51,682 nucleotides of DNA, from contig JACPNQ010000038.1 of NCBI GenBank assembly GCA_016185425.1, forward strand, positions 1 to 51,682, read 5' to 3'. Made by a program: the position numbers and the translations under genes. Positions 1 through 7,784 of the stretch are shown in pieces (the first letter of the stretch is position 1; the number at the start of each line of letters is the position of its first letter). The notes below the pieces were generated by a model, which had not been told where the DNA came from, ran no database searches, and saw only the letters and a program-made list of their open reading frames with translations. Source of the stretch: Acidobacteriota bacterium. Its GTDB lineage: Bacteria; Acidobacteriota; Terriglobia; Bryobacterales; Bryobacteraceae.

Positions 1-405
1 ATCACCAAGCTGCGAACTTGCGAGCAAATCATCGGCCCGCCACTCGCGAACATCCCGCAACGCAAACGAAAACTGCAAGGAGTCCGCAACGAATGAATCT
101 GTCATCCGCAGCTCCGGAGCACCCACATACAACACCACCTGTCGCATCGGCTTCCGGTAGCGCCGCCACAGCAGCGCGTAATACTCCAGCATCCGCAGCG
201 CCATATCGCCGTCATTCGAACTCTGCATTTCGATATGCAGCAGTGTCTCATTCGCCAGCAACAGCACCAGGTCAAGCCGCCGTTCCTGCACCGCTGGCAG
301 CTCCACATTCAGAAACTCTTTCACCGGAATGCCACCGGTTAAATCCATCAGCAAGCTCGTCGGCTGCTGTTGGAACAAGTCTTTCAACGTACCGTCAAAC
401 GCCAA
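1..405 (-). CDS. Rpn-family PD-(D/E)XK nuclease/transposase-like protein, partial
   Basis: The reading frame stays open to the window edge, so the C-terminus is missing; 135 codons are visible. The start of the protein (AFDGTLKDLFQQQP) resembles the opening of Rpn/YhgA-like proteins. The core shows an Asp in RRLDLVL and a Glu-x-Gln in LLHIEMQSSNDGDMA, the layout of the PD-(D/E)XK fold, followed by an aromatic helix (LEYYALLWRRY). Family members act as DNA endonucleases that promote RecA-independent recombination; many soil bacteria carry numerous diverged copies. I chose a TTG start at 405 because CGGAGG lies just upstream and the conserved FDxTLKDL segment follows at once; this overlaps the end of the adenosine deaminase gene by 11 bases. 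Function in this organism is inferred from family only. Confidence 0.72.
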   Translation of the reverse strand, partial: MAFDGTLKDLFQQQPTSLLMDLTGGIPVKEFLNVELPAVQERRLDLVLLLANETLLHIEMQSSNDGDMALRMLEYYALLWRRYRKPMRQVVLYVGAPELRMTDSFVADSLQFSFALRDVREWRADDLLASSQLGD

Positions 406-1303
406 ACGCGCACCTCCGCGCATTCTCCGCAATCCTCTCCAACTCCGCGCCGGAAAAACCCATCTCGCGTGCCAGGGCAAACTCACCGCCCAGCGAACAC
501 TCGAAAATCGCCGGGTCATCCGAATTCAAAGTCACCAGTACTCCCGCATCGAACAATGCCCGCAGCGGATGCTCCGCCAGCGACGGCACCGCACCCGTCC
601 TCACATTGCTCGTCGGACATATTTCTAGCGCAATCCCCCGTTCCCGCAACTCCGCCAGCAGCACTAAATCCCCAACTGCCCGAATCCCATGCCCGATCCG
701 ATCCGCGCCCATCCGCACCATCGCCCAGACATTTTCGGCCGTAGATGTTTCGCCCGCATGGGGCGTGAACTTCAACCCCGCCTCTCGCGCCGCGGCCACT
801 GCCCGCGCAAACTCCTCCGCCGGGCGGGCGGTCTCATCGCCGCCGATCCCGAACGACACGATGCCCTCTCCCCCATGCGCCGCCGCCCACGCCGCCACCC
901 TCTCCGCGGGTGCGCCGCCAAATTGCCGCACGACATCCACATTCCACCGCACCGTCAACGGCGCCCGGTCCGACGCGGTGCGCAACGCCGCCCACACCTC
1001 GTCCAAACTCTGCCCTTTCCACTCCACAACACCGGCTGAAAAAATCACCTCAGCGTAACGCACGCCCTGCGCGGCCAGCGATGAAAACAACGAATCGGCC
1101 GCCATCGCATAGTGCTCCGGCGTCTGCAGTCGCCGCACCGCGGCTTTAAACGCCTCAATGAATCCCGCGAACGTATCGAAGCGGTACAGCGCCCGCGCCT
1201 CGGCAATCGTCAACGATGAATCCAGCCGGCACAGAAGCTCCGGCTCCAGAGATCCCTCCAGGTGTACATGCAATTCTGTATCGGCGCAAATCACAGTTGC
1301 CAT
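395..1303 (-). CDS. add: Adenosine deaminase family protein
   Basis: This 302-residue metal-dependent deaminase should convert adenosine (or a related adenine nucleoside) to inosine plus ammonia in the cytoplasm. Visible family marks are the zinc-binding HVHLEGS near residues 12-18, a later PHAGE segment with the catalytic Glu, HGIRA, and the C-terminal SDDP. It is shorter than typical adenosine deaminases (about 330-350 residues). The ATG at 1303 puts the metal motif at the usual distance from the N-terminus; upstream in-frame extension runs into glgB on the other strand and is rejected. Only 9 bases separate it from the divergent glgB start. An alternative is a specialised ADA-fold enzyme such as aminodeoxyfutalosine deaminase of menaquinone synthesis; sequence alone does not decide. 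Confidence 0.88.
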   Translation of the reverse strand: MATVICADTELHVHLEGSLEPELLCRLDSSLTIAEARALYRFDTFAGFIEAFKAAVRRLQTPEHYAMAADSLFSSLAAQGVRYAEVIFSAGVVEWKGQSLDEVWAALRTASDRAPLTVRWNVDVVRQFGGAPAERVAAWAAAHGGEGIVSFGIGGDETARPAEEFARAVAAAREAGLKFTPHAGETSTAENVWAMVRMGADRIGHGIRAVGDLVLLAELRERGIALEICPTSNVRTGAVPSLAEHPLRALFDAGVLVTLNSDDPAIFECSLGGEFALAREMGFSGAELERIAENARRCAFGV

Positions 1304-1312
1304 AATAGCTGG

Positions 1313-3502
1313 ATGCTCCCTGCCGAGTTCCGCGAAGAGATCGACGCCATCGTGGGCGGTTACCACGCCGATGTTTTCCGCATCCTCGGGCCCCATGCCG
1401 GCACCGGGGGCTGGGCGATTCGCGCCTTCCTCCCCCACGCAAAGTCCGCCGCTGTTCAACTCACTAGCCGGCGCGTCGAAATGCAACGCATTCACGATGG
1501 CGGCTTTTTCACCGCCACGCTCGACAGCAACCCGCATCACTACCAGCTCGCCGTCCAGACGGCGCACGGACACGAAGAGATCATCGAAGACCCCTACCGC
1601 TTCGGGCCCATCATTTCCAATTTCGATCTCCACCTCCATACGGAAGGCACCCTCAACCGCGCTTGGGAAACTTTCGGCGCCCATGTGCAGGCAATCGACG
1701 GCGTTGAAGGCGTTCGCTTTGCCGTCTGGGCGCCGTCCGCCCTCAACGTCACCGTCACCGGTATCTTTAACGACTGGCACACGCACCGTCATCCGATGCG
1801 GCTCCGTGACGGCGGCGTGTGGGAGCTATTCATTCCCGGCATCAAGGCCGGTGATGTCTACAAGTACCGCGTCAAATCCCAATACAACGACTACGAACAG
1901 CTCAAATGCGATCCCTACGCCTTTCGTGCCGAAGTGCCGCCCAAGACCGCCAGTGTTGTCCACGAATGGACCGGCTACCAATGGCGGGATCGGCAGTGGA
2001 TGGACCGCCGCGCGAATACCAACTGGCTGGAAGCGCCGATGAGCGTCTATGAAGTCCACCTCGAGAGCTGGATGAAGGACACCGCGGGCAACCCGCTCAC
2101 CTATCGCCAGTTCGCCCAAACGCTTGTCGAATACGTCAAGCGCCTCCACTACACGCATATCGAATTGATGCCCATCATGGAGCATCCCTACTCCGGCTCC
2201 TGGGGTTATCAGGTCACCGGCTTCTTCGCCGCCACCTCCCGCTTCGGTACTCCCGAGGACTTCATGTACTTCGTCGATTGCTGCCACCAGGCGGGCATCG
2301 GTATCTTCCTCGATTGGGTGCCCGGTCACTTCCCCAAGGACGCGCATGGCCTCGCCTGGTTCGACGGCACCGCGCTCTATGAACACGCCGATCCCCGGCA
2401 GGGTGAGCACCGCGGGTGGGGCACGCACGTCTTCAATTACGGCCGTAATGAGGTCCGTACATTCCTCGTTTCAAACGCCCTATTCTGGCTCGAGCAGTTC
2501 CACATCGACGGCCTTCGCGTCGACGCCGTCGCCTCCATGCTCTTCCTTGACTACGGCCGCGAGGAGGGCGAGTGGGTCGCGAATCAATATGGCGGACGGG
2601 AGAATCTCGAAGCTGTCGAATTCCTCAAGCAGTTCAACATCGCCGCGCACCGGGTCCCCGGCGCAATCACCATCGCCGAGGAGTCCACGTCCTTCGGCGC
2701 CGTCACCCATCCGGTTTATCTGGGCGGACTCGGCTTCAGCCTGAAATGGAACATGGGCTGGATGCACGACATGTTCAACTACTTCAAGCTCGAGCCCGTC
2801 TTCCGCCGGTTCAATCAGAACAACATCACCTTCAGCCTCCTCTACGCCTTCACCGAGAATTTTCTGCTCCCCATCTCGCACGACGAGGTTGTTCACGGCA
2901 AGTCATCCCTAATCGGTAAGATGCCAGGCGACGAATGGCAGCGCTTCGCCAATGTGCGCGCCTTCCTCGGCTACATGTACGGCCACCCCGGCAAGAAGCT
3001 CCTCTTCATGGGCCAGGAGCTCGGGCCCTACGAAGAGTGGGACTGGCAGGGCCAGATTCGATGGGAACTTTTGGAATACCATTTCCATCGAAAACTACAG
3101 ACGCTCGTCGTGGAGCTCAATCGGCTCTATCGGGCCGAGCCCGCGCTCTATGAGGTAGACAACAGTTTCAATGGTTTTGATTGGATCGACTTCCGCGATG
3201 TCGACGCGTCTGTCATCGCCTTCCAACGCCGCGCAAAGAACCCGGACGATTTCCTCGTTTTCGTCTGCAACTTCACGCCCGTGCCGCGGCACAACTACCG
3301 CATCGGCGTTCCCCGCGACGGCAACTACCTGGAACTGCTCAATACCGACGCAAGTATTTTTGGAGGAAGTAACATGGGCAACTTCGGCTGGCGCAATGCC
3401 GACCCCCACAAATCGCATGGCCACAACTTCAGCCTCTCGCTCACCCTGCCACCGCTATCGGTCGTTGTCTTCAAGCCGGAGCCACTAGCCAAACCGGAAT
3501 GA
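1313..3502 (+). CDS. glgB: 1,4-alpha-glucan branching enzyme
   Basis: This GH13 enzyme makes alpha-1,6 branches in glycogen. It is 729 residues long, close to E. coli GlgB. A CBM48-type domain spans roughly residues 128-180 (VRFAVWAPSA, VTGIFNDWH). The catalytic barrel follows with DWVPGHFPKD near 333, the nucleophile Asp in GLRVDAVASM near 403, the acid/base Glu in ITIAEESTS near 455 and the third Asp in ISHDEVVHGKSS near 523. A C-terminal all-beta domain ends the chain. The start at 1313 is chosen over an upstream ATG that would overlap add. No glgA, glgC or glgX lies beside it. The next gene begins inside its stop codon (ATGA), so the two are probably co-transcribed. A CATAAT at 1301-1306 lies six bases before the ATG. 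Confidence 0.96.
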   Translation: MLPAEFREEIDAIVGGYHADVFRILGPHAGTGGWAIRAFLPHAKSAAVQLTSRRVEMQRIHDGGFFTATLDSNPHHYQLAVQTAHGHEEIIEDPYRFGPIISNFDLHLHTEGTLNRAWETFGAHVQAIDGVEGVRFAVWAPSALNVTVTGIFNDWHTHRHPMRLRDGGVWELFIPGIKAGDVYKYRVKSQYNDYEQLKCDPYAFRAEVPPKTASVVHEWTGYQWRDRQWMDRRANTNWLEAPMSVYEVHLESWMKDTAGNPLTYRQFAQTLVEYVKRLHYTHIELMPIMEHPYSGSWGYQVTGFFAATSRFGTPEDFMYFVDCCHQAGIGIFLDWVPGHFPKDAHGLAWFDGTALYEHADPRQGEHRGWGTHVFNYGRNEVRTFLVSNALFWLEQFHIDGLRVDAVASMLFLDYGREEGEWVANQYGGRENLEAVEFLKQFNIAAHRVPGAITIAEESTSFGAVTHPVYLGGLGFSLKWNMGWMHDMFNYFKLEPVFRRFNQNNITFSLLYAFTENFLLPISHDEVVHGKSSLIGKMPGDEWQRFANVRAFLGYMYGHPGKKLLFMGQELGPYEEWDWQGQIRWELLEYHFHRKLQTLVVELNRLYRAEPALYEVDNSFNGFDWIDFRDVDASVIAFQRRAKNPDDFLVFVCNFTPVPRHNYRIGVPRDGNYLELLNTDASIFGGSNMGNFGWRNADPHKSHGHNFSLSLTLPPLSVVVFKPEPLAKPE

Positions 3503-4053
3503 ACCCGGCCGCACTTATCAACCTGGCGCTCTTGCTCCTCTTCGGCGCGCAGCACAGCCTGATGGCGCGCCCCTGGTTTAAGGAGCGAGCCAGATTCCCC
3601 AAGCCCCGGCGCACCTACGCGCTCGCCACGGTCGCCGTCCTCATCGTTATGGCCCGTATGTGGCAGCCGATGCCTGAACTTGCGTGGCACTTCACCGGCA
3701 TCACCGGCTACGGACTGTACGCCGTCTGGACGTTCGGCCTCCAACTCATTCTCTTCGGCGCAATCTCGATCAACTGGCGCGAACTGCTCGGTCTCGCCGA
3801 ACCGGCGCAGCCGGAGTTCCGCGCGCCGTTCCTCTACACGATCATCCGCCATCCCATCTACCTTGGGATCATTCTCGTGCTCTGGGCCACGCCGCGCATG
3901 ACCCACGGCCGGCTGCTTTTCGCGGCCGGCATGACGCTCTATATTCTGATCGGAATCCAGTTCGAAGAACGCGATCTCGAACGCGCGTTCGGCGAGGTAT
4001 ACCGTGTCTACAAACAGCGCGTGCCGATGCTGATTCCGCGCCCGCGCCGCTAG
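3499..4053 (+). CDS. MddA/ICMT-family membrane S-methyltransferase
   Basis: A 184-residue integral membrane protein with about four hydrophobic segments. The C-terminal half carries the isoprenylcysteine methyltransferase-like SAM site: IIRHPIYLGIILVLWATP near residues 114-131 and GIQFEERDLERAFGEVYRVY near 151-170. The stretches FGAQHSLMARPWFK and MWQPMP resemble MddA, which methylates methanethiol to dimethyl sulfide. Known MddA proteins are longer, with extra N-terminal membrane segments that are absent here; the overlap with glgB (ATGA) leaves no room for them. So it is either a short MddA-like enzyme or another NnrU/ICMT-fold methyltransferase, and the substrate is unproven. Its stop codon shares the tetranucleotide CTAG with the convergent RidA gene. 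Confidence 0.75.
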   Translation: MNPAALINLALLLLFGAQHSLMARPWFKERARFPKPRRTYALATVAVLIVMARMWQPMPELAWHFTGITGYGLYAVWTFGLQLILFGAISINWRELLGLAEPAQPEFRAPFLYTIIRHPIYLGIILVLWATPRMTHGRLLFAAGMTLYILIGIQFEERDLERAFGEVYRVYKQRVPMLIPRPRR

Positions 4054-4490
4054 CTCTTGACCTCGAAGATCACTTCCACTTCGACCGCCGCGCCGGTCGG
4101 CAGCGACGCAAAGCCCAGGGCCGACCGCGCGTGGTATCCATCGCCGCTCTTACCGAAGACCTCATGGAGGAGATCGGATGCGCCGTTGATCACCAGATGC
4201 TGCTCAATAAAGTCGGGTACTGAGTTCACACAGCCCAGCACCTTCACTATGCGGAGTCCATCAAGCGTTCCGTGTACATTCCATGCGGAGTTCAGGATCT
4301 TTGCCGCGCACTCGCGTGCGGCCGCATAGCCTTCCTTTGTCGACAGGCCCGCTCCCAATTTTCCTTTCAGGGTGCTTACATGGCCAGAGCTGAGAAGTTG
4401 GTTTCCGGATCGAACACAGAGGTTCAAATATCCTGGCGTCTGCTTTTCAAAAGTAAGGCCTAGGTGCTGTGCGGTTTCTTGAGGAGTCAT
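4050..4490 (-). CDS. RidA/YjgF-family protein, YoaB-like
   Basis: A 146-residue member of the RidA (YjgF/YER057c/UK114) family, cytoplasmic trimers that in the archetype hydrolyse reactive enamine/imine intermediates made by PLP enzymes. The opening MTPQETAQHLGLTF and the phrases QLLSSGHVST, KVLGCVNSVPDF and SALGFASLPTGAAVEVEV fit the RidA subgroup that lacks the catalytic Arg of E. coli RidA; the equivalent position here appears to be Ser. Activity as a deaminase is therefore doubtful. The ATG at 4490 matches family starts; a longer version starting near 4530 is possible but would overlap the divergent gene. It ends on the same CTAG as the gene facing it. Confidence 0.85.
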   Translation of the reverse strand: MTPQETAQHLGLTFEKQTPGYLNLCVRSGNQLLSSGHVSTLKGKLGAGLSTKEGYAAARECAAKILNSAWNVHGTLDGLRIVKVLGCVNSVPDFIEQHLVINGASDLLHEVFGKSGDGYHARSALGFASLPTGAAVEVEVIFEVKS

Positions 4491-4529
4491 GGAGGTGGAA
4501 CTTTCAAGATATTCGGCTATGATCTCCAT

Positions 4530-4895
4530 ATGCAACTCGTACGCCTTGCGTTCCTCACCCTCGCCGCCGCCATATTCTCCTTTGCCGCCGACATTACCGG
4601 CAAATGGACGAGCGAAATAAACACGGACAATGGCCCTGTCCACCTCACGCTTGACCTGAAGATGGATGGCGAGAAACTCACCGGCACGGTCACCACACAC
4701 ATGGGCGAGATGTCCATCAAGGAAGGCAAAGTCAGCGGTGACGAACTCACCTGGATCACCATCTACGAGCGTGACGGCAACCAGATGCGCCTTCTCAACA
4801 AGGCCAAGCTCAACGGCGCCGAAATGAAAGTAATTACCACCGTCGAAGGCCGTGAAGACCGCCGCTACGAGTACGTGGCAAAAAAATCTTCGTAA
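4530..4895 (+). CDS. Small secreted protein of unknown function
   Basis: A 121-residue product with a clear signal peptide (MQLVRLAFLTLAAAIFSFA, cleavage likely before ADITGKW). The rest alternates polar and hydrophobic residues in short strands (GPVHLTLDLKMDGEKLTGTV, VSGDELTWITIYE, MKVITTVEG), suggesting a small beta-barrel or sandwich. Proteins beginning DITGKW after a signal peptide are common in Acidobacteria, but I know no assigned role. A TATGAT hexamer at 4518-4523 lies six bases before the ATG, which would give an almost leaderless message. It is divergent from the RidA gene with 39 bases between starts and ends nine bases from the convergent gene downstream. Confidence 0.72.
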   Translation: MQLVRLAFLTLAAAIFSFAADITGKWTSEINTDNGPVHLTLDLKMDGEKLTGTVTTHMGEMSIKEGKVSGDELTWITIYERDGNQMRLLNKAKLNGAEMKVITTVEGREDRRYEYVAKKSS

Positions 4896-4904
4896 CGAAA
4901 CGCG

Positions 4905-5972
4905 CTACTGCTTAGGTGGTTGTTCGGTCGTCGCATCGGTGGGAAGGGGCTCCGGCGTGTCGAATTTGATCGACGTGTCGGCGCCGAATTTCCGGTAGAG
5001 CCGGAACTCCACTTCGTTCTTTACCAGGTCCTTGCCGGCCCGCATCCTCACCTCGGCGCGCAACGGAAGCATGAACTTGCTGCCGGAAATGTCGGTGCTG
5101 TCGTAGTCGAGCACCGTTGTCGCCATCTGCACCGGGAAACTTGGCGGCATGTCGGCATCCAGCGTAATCCTTGTGACTTCATTCGTATCCCGGTCGATGA
5201 ACACCAGCCCGTGATATCCGGGCGTAGTCACATCCTTGCGTTGGTAGGAGACTGACCACTTCGAGTTCGGCTGCGCGACGAAATAGCTGTAAACGTGATT
5301 GCGCTTTCCGCGGAGCGTACCCCAGCGCTGCCATTCAAAGCGAGTCTGCGTGCCTGGTTCGAACAACTCTCGCATCATCGAACCGAACTCGCCGGATGAC
5401 GTCGACCCGTCCAGCTTTTGGTACGCCACCTCCGTCATGCGTCCGTTGATCGAAATGACCTTGTAGTCTTCTTTTTGTTCGAAGTACGAGAGGCGGGTAG
5501 TGATCGTGTCCGCGTTTCGCCAGAATTCCAGACCGGACGGATCGATGTACCGCCGCGTCACCTGCACGCAGATGAAGTCGGGCAAACGCTTGGAGTAGCC
5601 TAGTGCATATTCCCGCGCCTTTTCGATGACCTCTTTCTGATCGTCCGCCGCCGGCGGCGGAATCGGCGGCGGCAGAGGTTTCTTCGCGGCCACGACCGGC
5701 GGTGGCGCGGCCGGAAGATCCTTGGTCAGTGCGATCATATCGCGCAGCGCTTCCACAGTCTTCGGACCCACACCCATCCCGGAAAACTCTTCGAAGTACC
5801 TGGCTTCCAGTTTCTGCGTCAGCTTGGACTTCTTCAGAAAATCGGCCACCTGTTTGTCCGGGTGATGCAGATCCACCGACGACTTCAGGAACGACCGCAA
5901 CTGGTCCACCGACATGCGCATCTGCGCCAATGCGGGAACCGCCAACAAGACAACTGCCAAAAGCCAGCGCAT
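4905..5972 (-). CDS. Exported protein of unknown function with Pro-rich linker
   Basis: A 355-residue protein with a signal peptide (MRWLLAVVLLAVPALAQ). Residues about 20-85 are helical and charged, with repeated short helices (VDQLRSFLKSSVDLHH, QVADFLKKSKLTQKLEARYF). A Pro/Ala/Lys linker follows (LPPPIPPPAADD region), then a beta-rich domain to the C-terminus with phrases such as LPDFICVQVTRRYID and GLVFIDRDTNEVTRITLDAD. Similar chains occur in Acidobacteria without a known role. It starts four bases after the SGNH hydrolase stop, so it is probably the last gene of the four-gene exported operon. The ATG at 5972 is chosen because it begins the signal peptide; an upstream in-frame extension is within the previous gene. 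Confidence 0.75.
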   Translation of the reverse strand: MRWLLAVVLLAVPALAQMRMSVDQLRSFLKSSVDLHHPDKQVADFLKKSKLTQKLEARYFEEFSGMGVGPKTVEALRDMIALTKDLPAAPPPVVAAKKPLPPPIPPPAADDQKEVIEKAREYALGYSKRLPDFICVQVTRRYIDPSGLEFWRNADTITTRLSYFEQKEDYKVISINGRMTEVAYQKLDGSTSSGEFGSMMRELFEPGTQTRFEWQRWGTLRGKRNHVYSYFVAQPNSKWSVSYQRKDVTTPGYHGLVFIDRDTNEVTRITLDADMPPSFPVQMATTVLDYDSTDISGSKFMLPLRAEVRMRAGKDLVKNEVEFRLYRKFGADTSIKFDTPEPLPTDATTEQPPKQ

Positions 5973-5976
5973 AGTC

Positions 5977-7038
5977 TTATTGACGCTTCTTTTTCCCGGT
6001 CTGTTGCGGGATTCGCGGCGGCCCAAGCGTCTTTTCGATCGCCGCCTGCGCTAGGGGCGCCATCACGCGGTAGCCCTCGGCGTTGGGGTGGAGGCCGTCA
6101 TTTGCCAGTTCCGCCTTCAATTGTCCGCTCGGGTCCATCATCGCATCGAAGTAGTTCAAGTACGTGAAGCCGCGTTTCTGGCACATGCCGGCGAGGTATT
6201 GGTTGAGTTCGCGAATGACGGAGTTCGGGCGCGTCTTGGTCATTTCGAAGCGGGGGTTCGCGTCCTTGTGGTGATCAGAAGTGGGCAAAATTGATGCAAA
6301 AATCGCCCTTATAGCGTGCTTTTCGCACAGATCCGCAATCATTTTGAGGTTGTTTTGAATGGTTTCGACGCTCACGCCACGGGCGATGTCGTTTGTTCCG
6401 GCGAGGATCAGCATCGCCGCCGGCTTGTTCGCGATTACGTCGGCCTGCATCCGTCCGAGCATTTCACCGGTGATCTGGCCGGAAATGCCGCGATTGACGA
6501 AATCCTTGCCTGGGAAGTACTCGTTGAGGCGCCAGCCGTCGGTGATGGAGTCACCGAAAAAGACGACGCGCTCCGCCGTCGCTGGTCCAAGTGTTTTGTT
6601 TGCCTCACTATAGCGGCGAAGGTTGTCCCGGTCCGCACCTCGGAGCTGCCCTTCTGTCTGCAGGAGCTGCGCGCGGAAATGGATGTCGAGGCGTTCAACA
6701 GCATCGCGCAGTTCCGTAAGCTGTTGTTTTCCTGTAGGGTTAGGCGGATAGGGCTTTGGAAGACCGTCGGCCAGCGCAAGGTAAGACTTCGCATCCATTA
6801 GCAGGCTGTATGCTGTTGCAATCGTGAGCCTTCCGGCAATTTTGATGGCTCTGTCGTCCTGCTTCAAATTCTCGAGTATCGGCGCTGCGGCGCGCGCGAG
6901 GCCGGGCGCGGTGACCGAAGTCGATTCGGCCAGTTGGACCATTCGTTCCGAAAGCGCGAGCGCATCGCGCGCGGGCAACAGTTCGCCCTGCGCCGCGAGC
7001 GGCAAGCCGCATATTGCCAATAACATCCATCGCATCAT
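5977..7038 (-). CDS. SGNH/GDSL-family hydrolase, exported
   Basis: A 353-residue exported esterase/lipase-fold enzyme. After a signal peptide (MLLAICGLPLAAQG) comes a helical N-terminal extension of roughly 150 residues, unusual for the fold. The catalytic domain follows with block I FFGDSITDGW, block II VNRGISGQITGEMLGR, block III LAGTNDIARG and block V DGLHPNAEGY, which supply Ser, Gly, Asn and the Asp/His pair. Family relatives remove acetyl or acyl groups from carbohydrates, cell wall or lipids; the substrate here is unknown. The gene overlaps the DUF3108 gene upstream by four bases (ATGATGA) and is followed four bases later by the next gene, so the three are almost surely co-transcribed. 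Confidence 0.9.
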   Translation of the reverse strand: MMRWMLLAICGLPLAAQGELLPARDALALSERMVQLAESTSVTAPGLARAAAPILENLKQDDRAIKIAGRLTIATAYSLLMDAKSYLALADGLPKPYPPNPTGKQQLTELRDAVERLDIHFRAQLLQTEGQLRGADRDNLRRYSEANKTLGPATAERVVFFGDSITDGWRLNEYFPGKDFVNRGISGQITGEMLGRMQADVIANKPAAMLILAGTNDIARGVSVETIQNNLKMIADLCEKHAIRAIFASILPTSDHHKDANPRFEMTKTRPNSVIRELNQYLAGMCQKRGFTYLNYFDAMMDPSGQLKAELANDGLHPNAEGYRVMAPLAQAAIEKTLGPPRIPQQTGKKKRQ

Positions 7039-7760
7039 TTCTTCATCGCCTCCGTTGGCGGTTCCACTTTATCCAAGGTGAAGGTCACTGTCCCGATATG
7101 AATGCGCATGCGCACCTGTATTTGCACGGGCAGGCGGCGCGCATCGTCGCTGATCCAGATAAACAGCCGGGCGTTCCGTTTGAACAGTATATCGTTGAAA
7201 AGGAAGGCCTCATATCGAATCGTATGGAAGGTCCCGGCCTTGGTGGAGATCTTCTCGCGCTCTTGCGCCTCGATGCGGGCCTGGGCGAGTTTTTTTCCGT
7301 CGCTGATCGGGAGAATGACTCGTTGGCCGGGCTGCAGGTCTTTCAACGTGCGCAACTTAGCCAGGCCGGCGAGGACGTCGTGCACACAGCCGGTCGTATC
7401 GAGATCCTTCTCCAGAATCGTCTCGTTCTTGAGCAGATCGCGTTCCAGATAGTGCGATTTCCTGTCGGTCCAGCGAATGACAGTGTCCCGTTTGCGACTG
7501 CCTTCCTCCGCCTGTAGACGAGCGTTCTGAGCGCAGAGGTCCGTTGTCCCCTGGACATCGTATATGTCGTTGACTTTGAAGAGCCGCGACACTAGGCCTG
7601 CGGAGAAGAGCTTCAATTGCGCTTTGTATCCGCCGGGACCGCGATCCCAAGTCATGTCCGTACGGCCGGCATTGATGAGGCGCCATTCCACCTGGTAGGA
7701 GAAGCTTTCCGATGTTTGCGCCGAGAGTGATAAGGCGGCGAGCAGCAGAAAAATTGGCAT
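7035..7760 (-). CDS. DUF3108-domain exported protein
   Basis: About 241 residues, with a signal peptide (MPIFLLLAALSLSAQ). The mature part matches the DUF3108 pattern: SYQVEWRLINAGRTDMTW at the front, LSxLRTL-type middle segment, then the hallmark KAGTFHTIRYEAF and a closing FIWISDDARRLPVQIQVRM with repeated beta strands. DUF3108 proteins are envelope-associated beta-rich proteins of unproven role. A start at 7760 is preferred because it begins the signal peptide; a TTG at 7781 would add seven residues. It lies 24 bases after the D-aminoacylase gene and overlaps the SGNH gene by four bases. The exported S9 peptidase nearby carries a DUF3108-like tail, a possible functional link. Confidence 0.82.
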   Translation of the reverse strand: MPIFLLLAALSLSAQTSESFSYQVEWRLINAGRTDMTWDRGPGGYKAQLKLFSAGLVSRLFKVNDIYDVQGTTDLCAQNARLQAEEGSRKRDTVIRWTDRKSHYLERDLLKNETILEKDLDTTGCVHDVLAGLAKLRTLKDLQPGQRVILPISDGKKLAQARIEAQEREKISTKAGTFHTIRYEAFLFNDILFKRNARLFIWISDDARRLPVQIQVRMRIHIGTVTFTLDKVEPPTEAMKK

Positions 7761-7784
7761 GAACGATTGAGTTTGCCACAAAAG

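Noticed and set aside
1304..1792. N-terminal extension of adenosine deaminase
   Set aside because: It would overlap the first 160 codons of glgB; the zinc motif sits correctly with the ATG at 1303.
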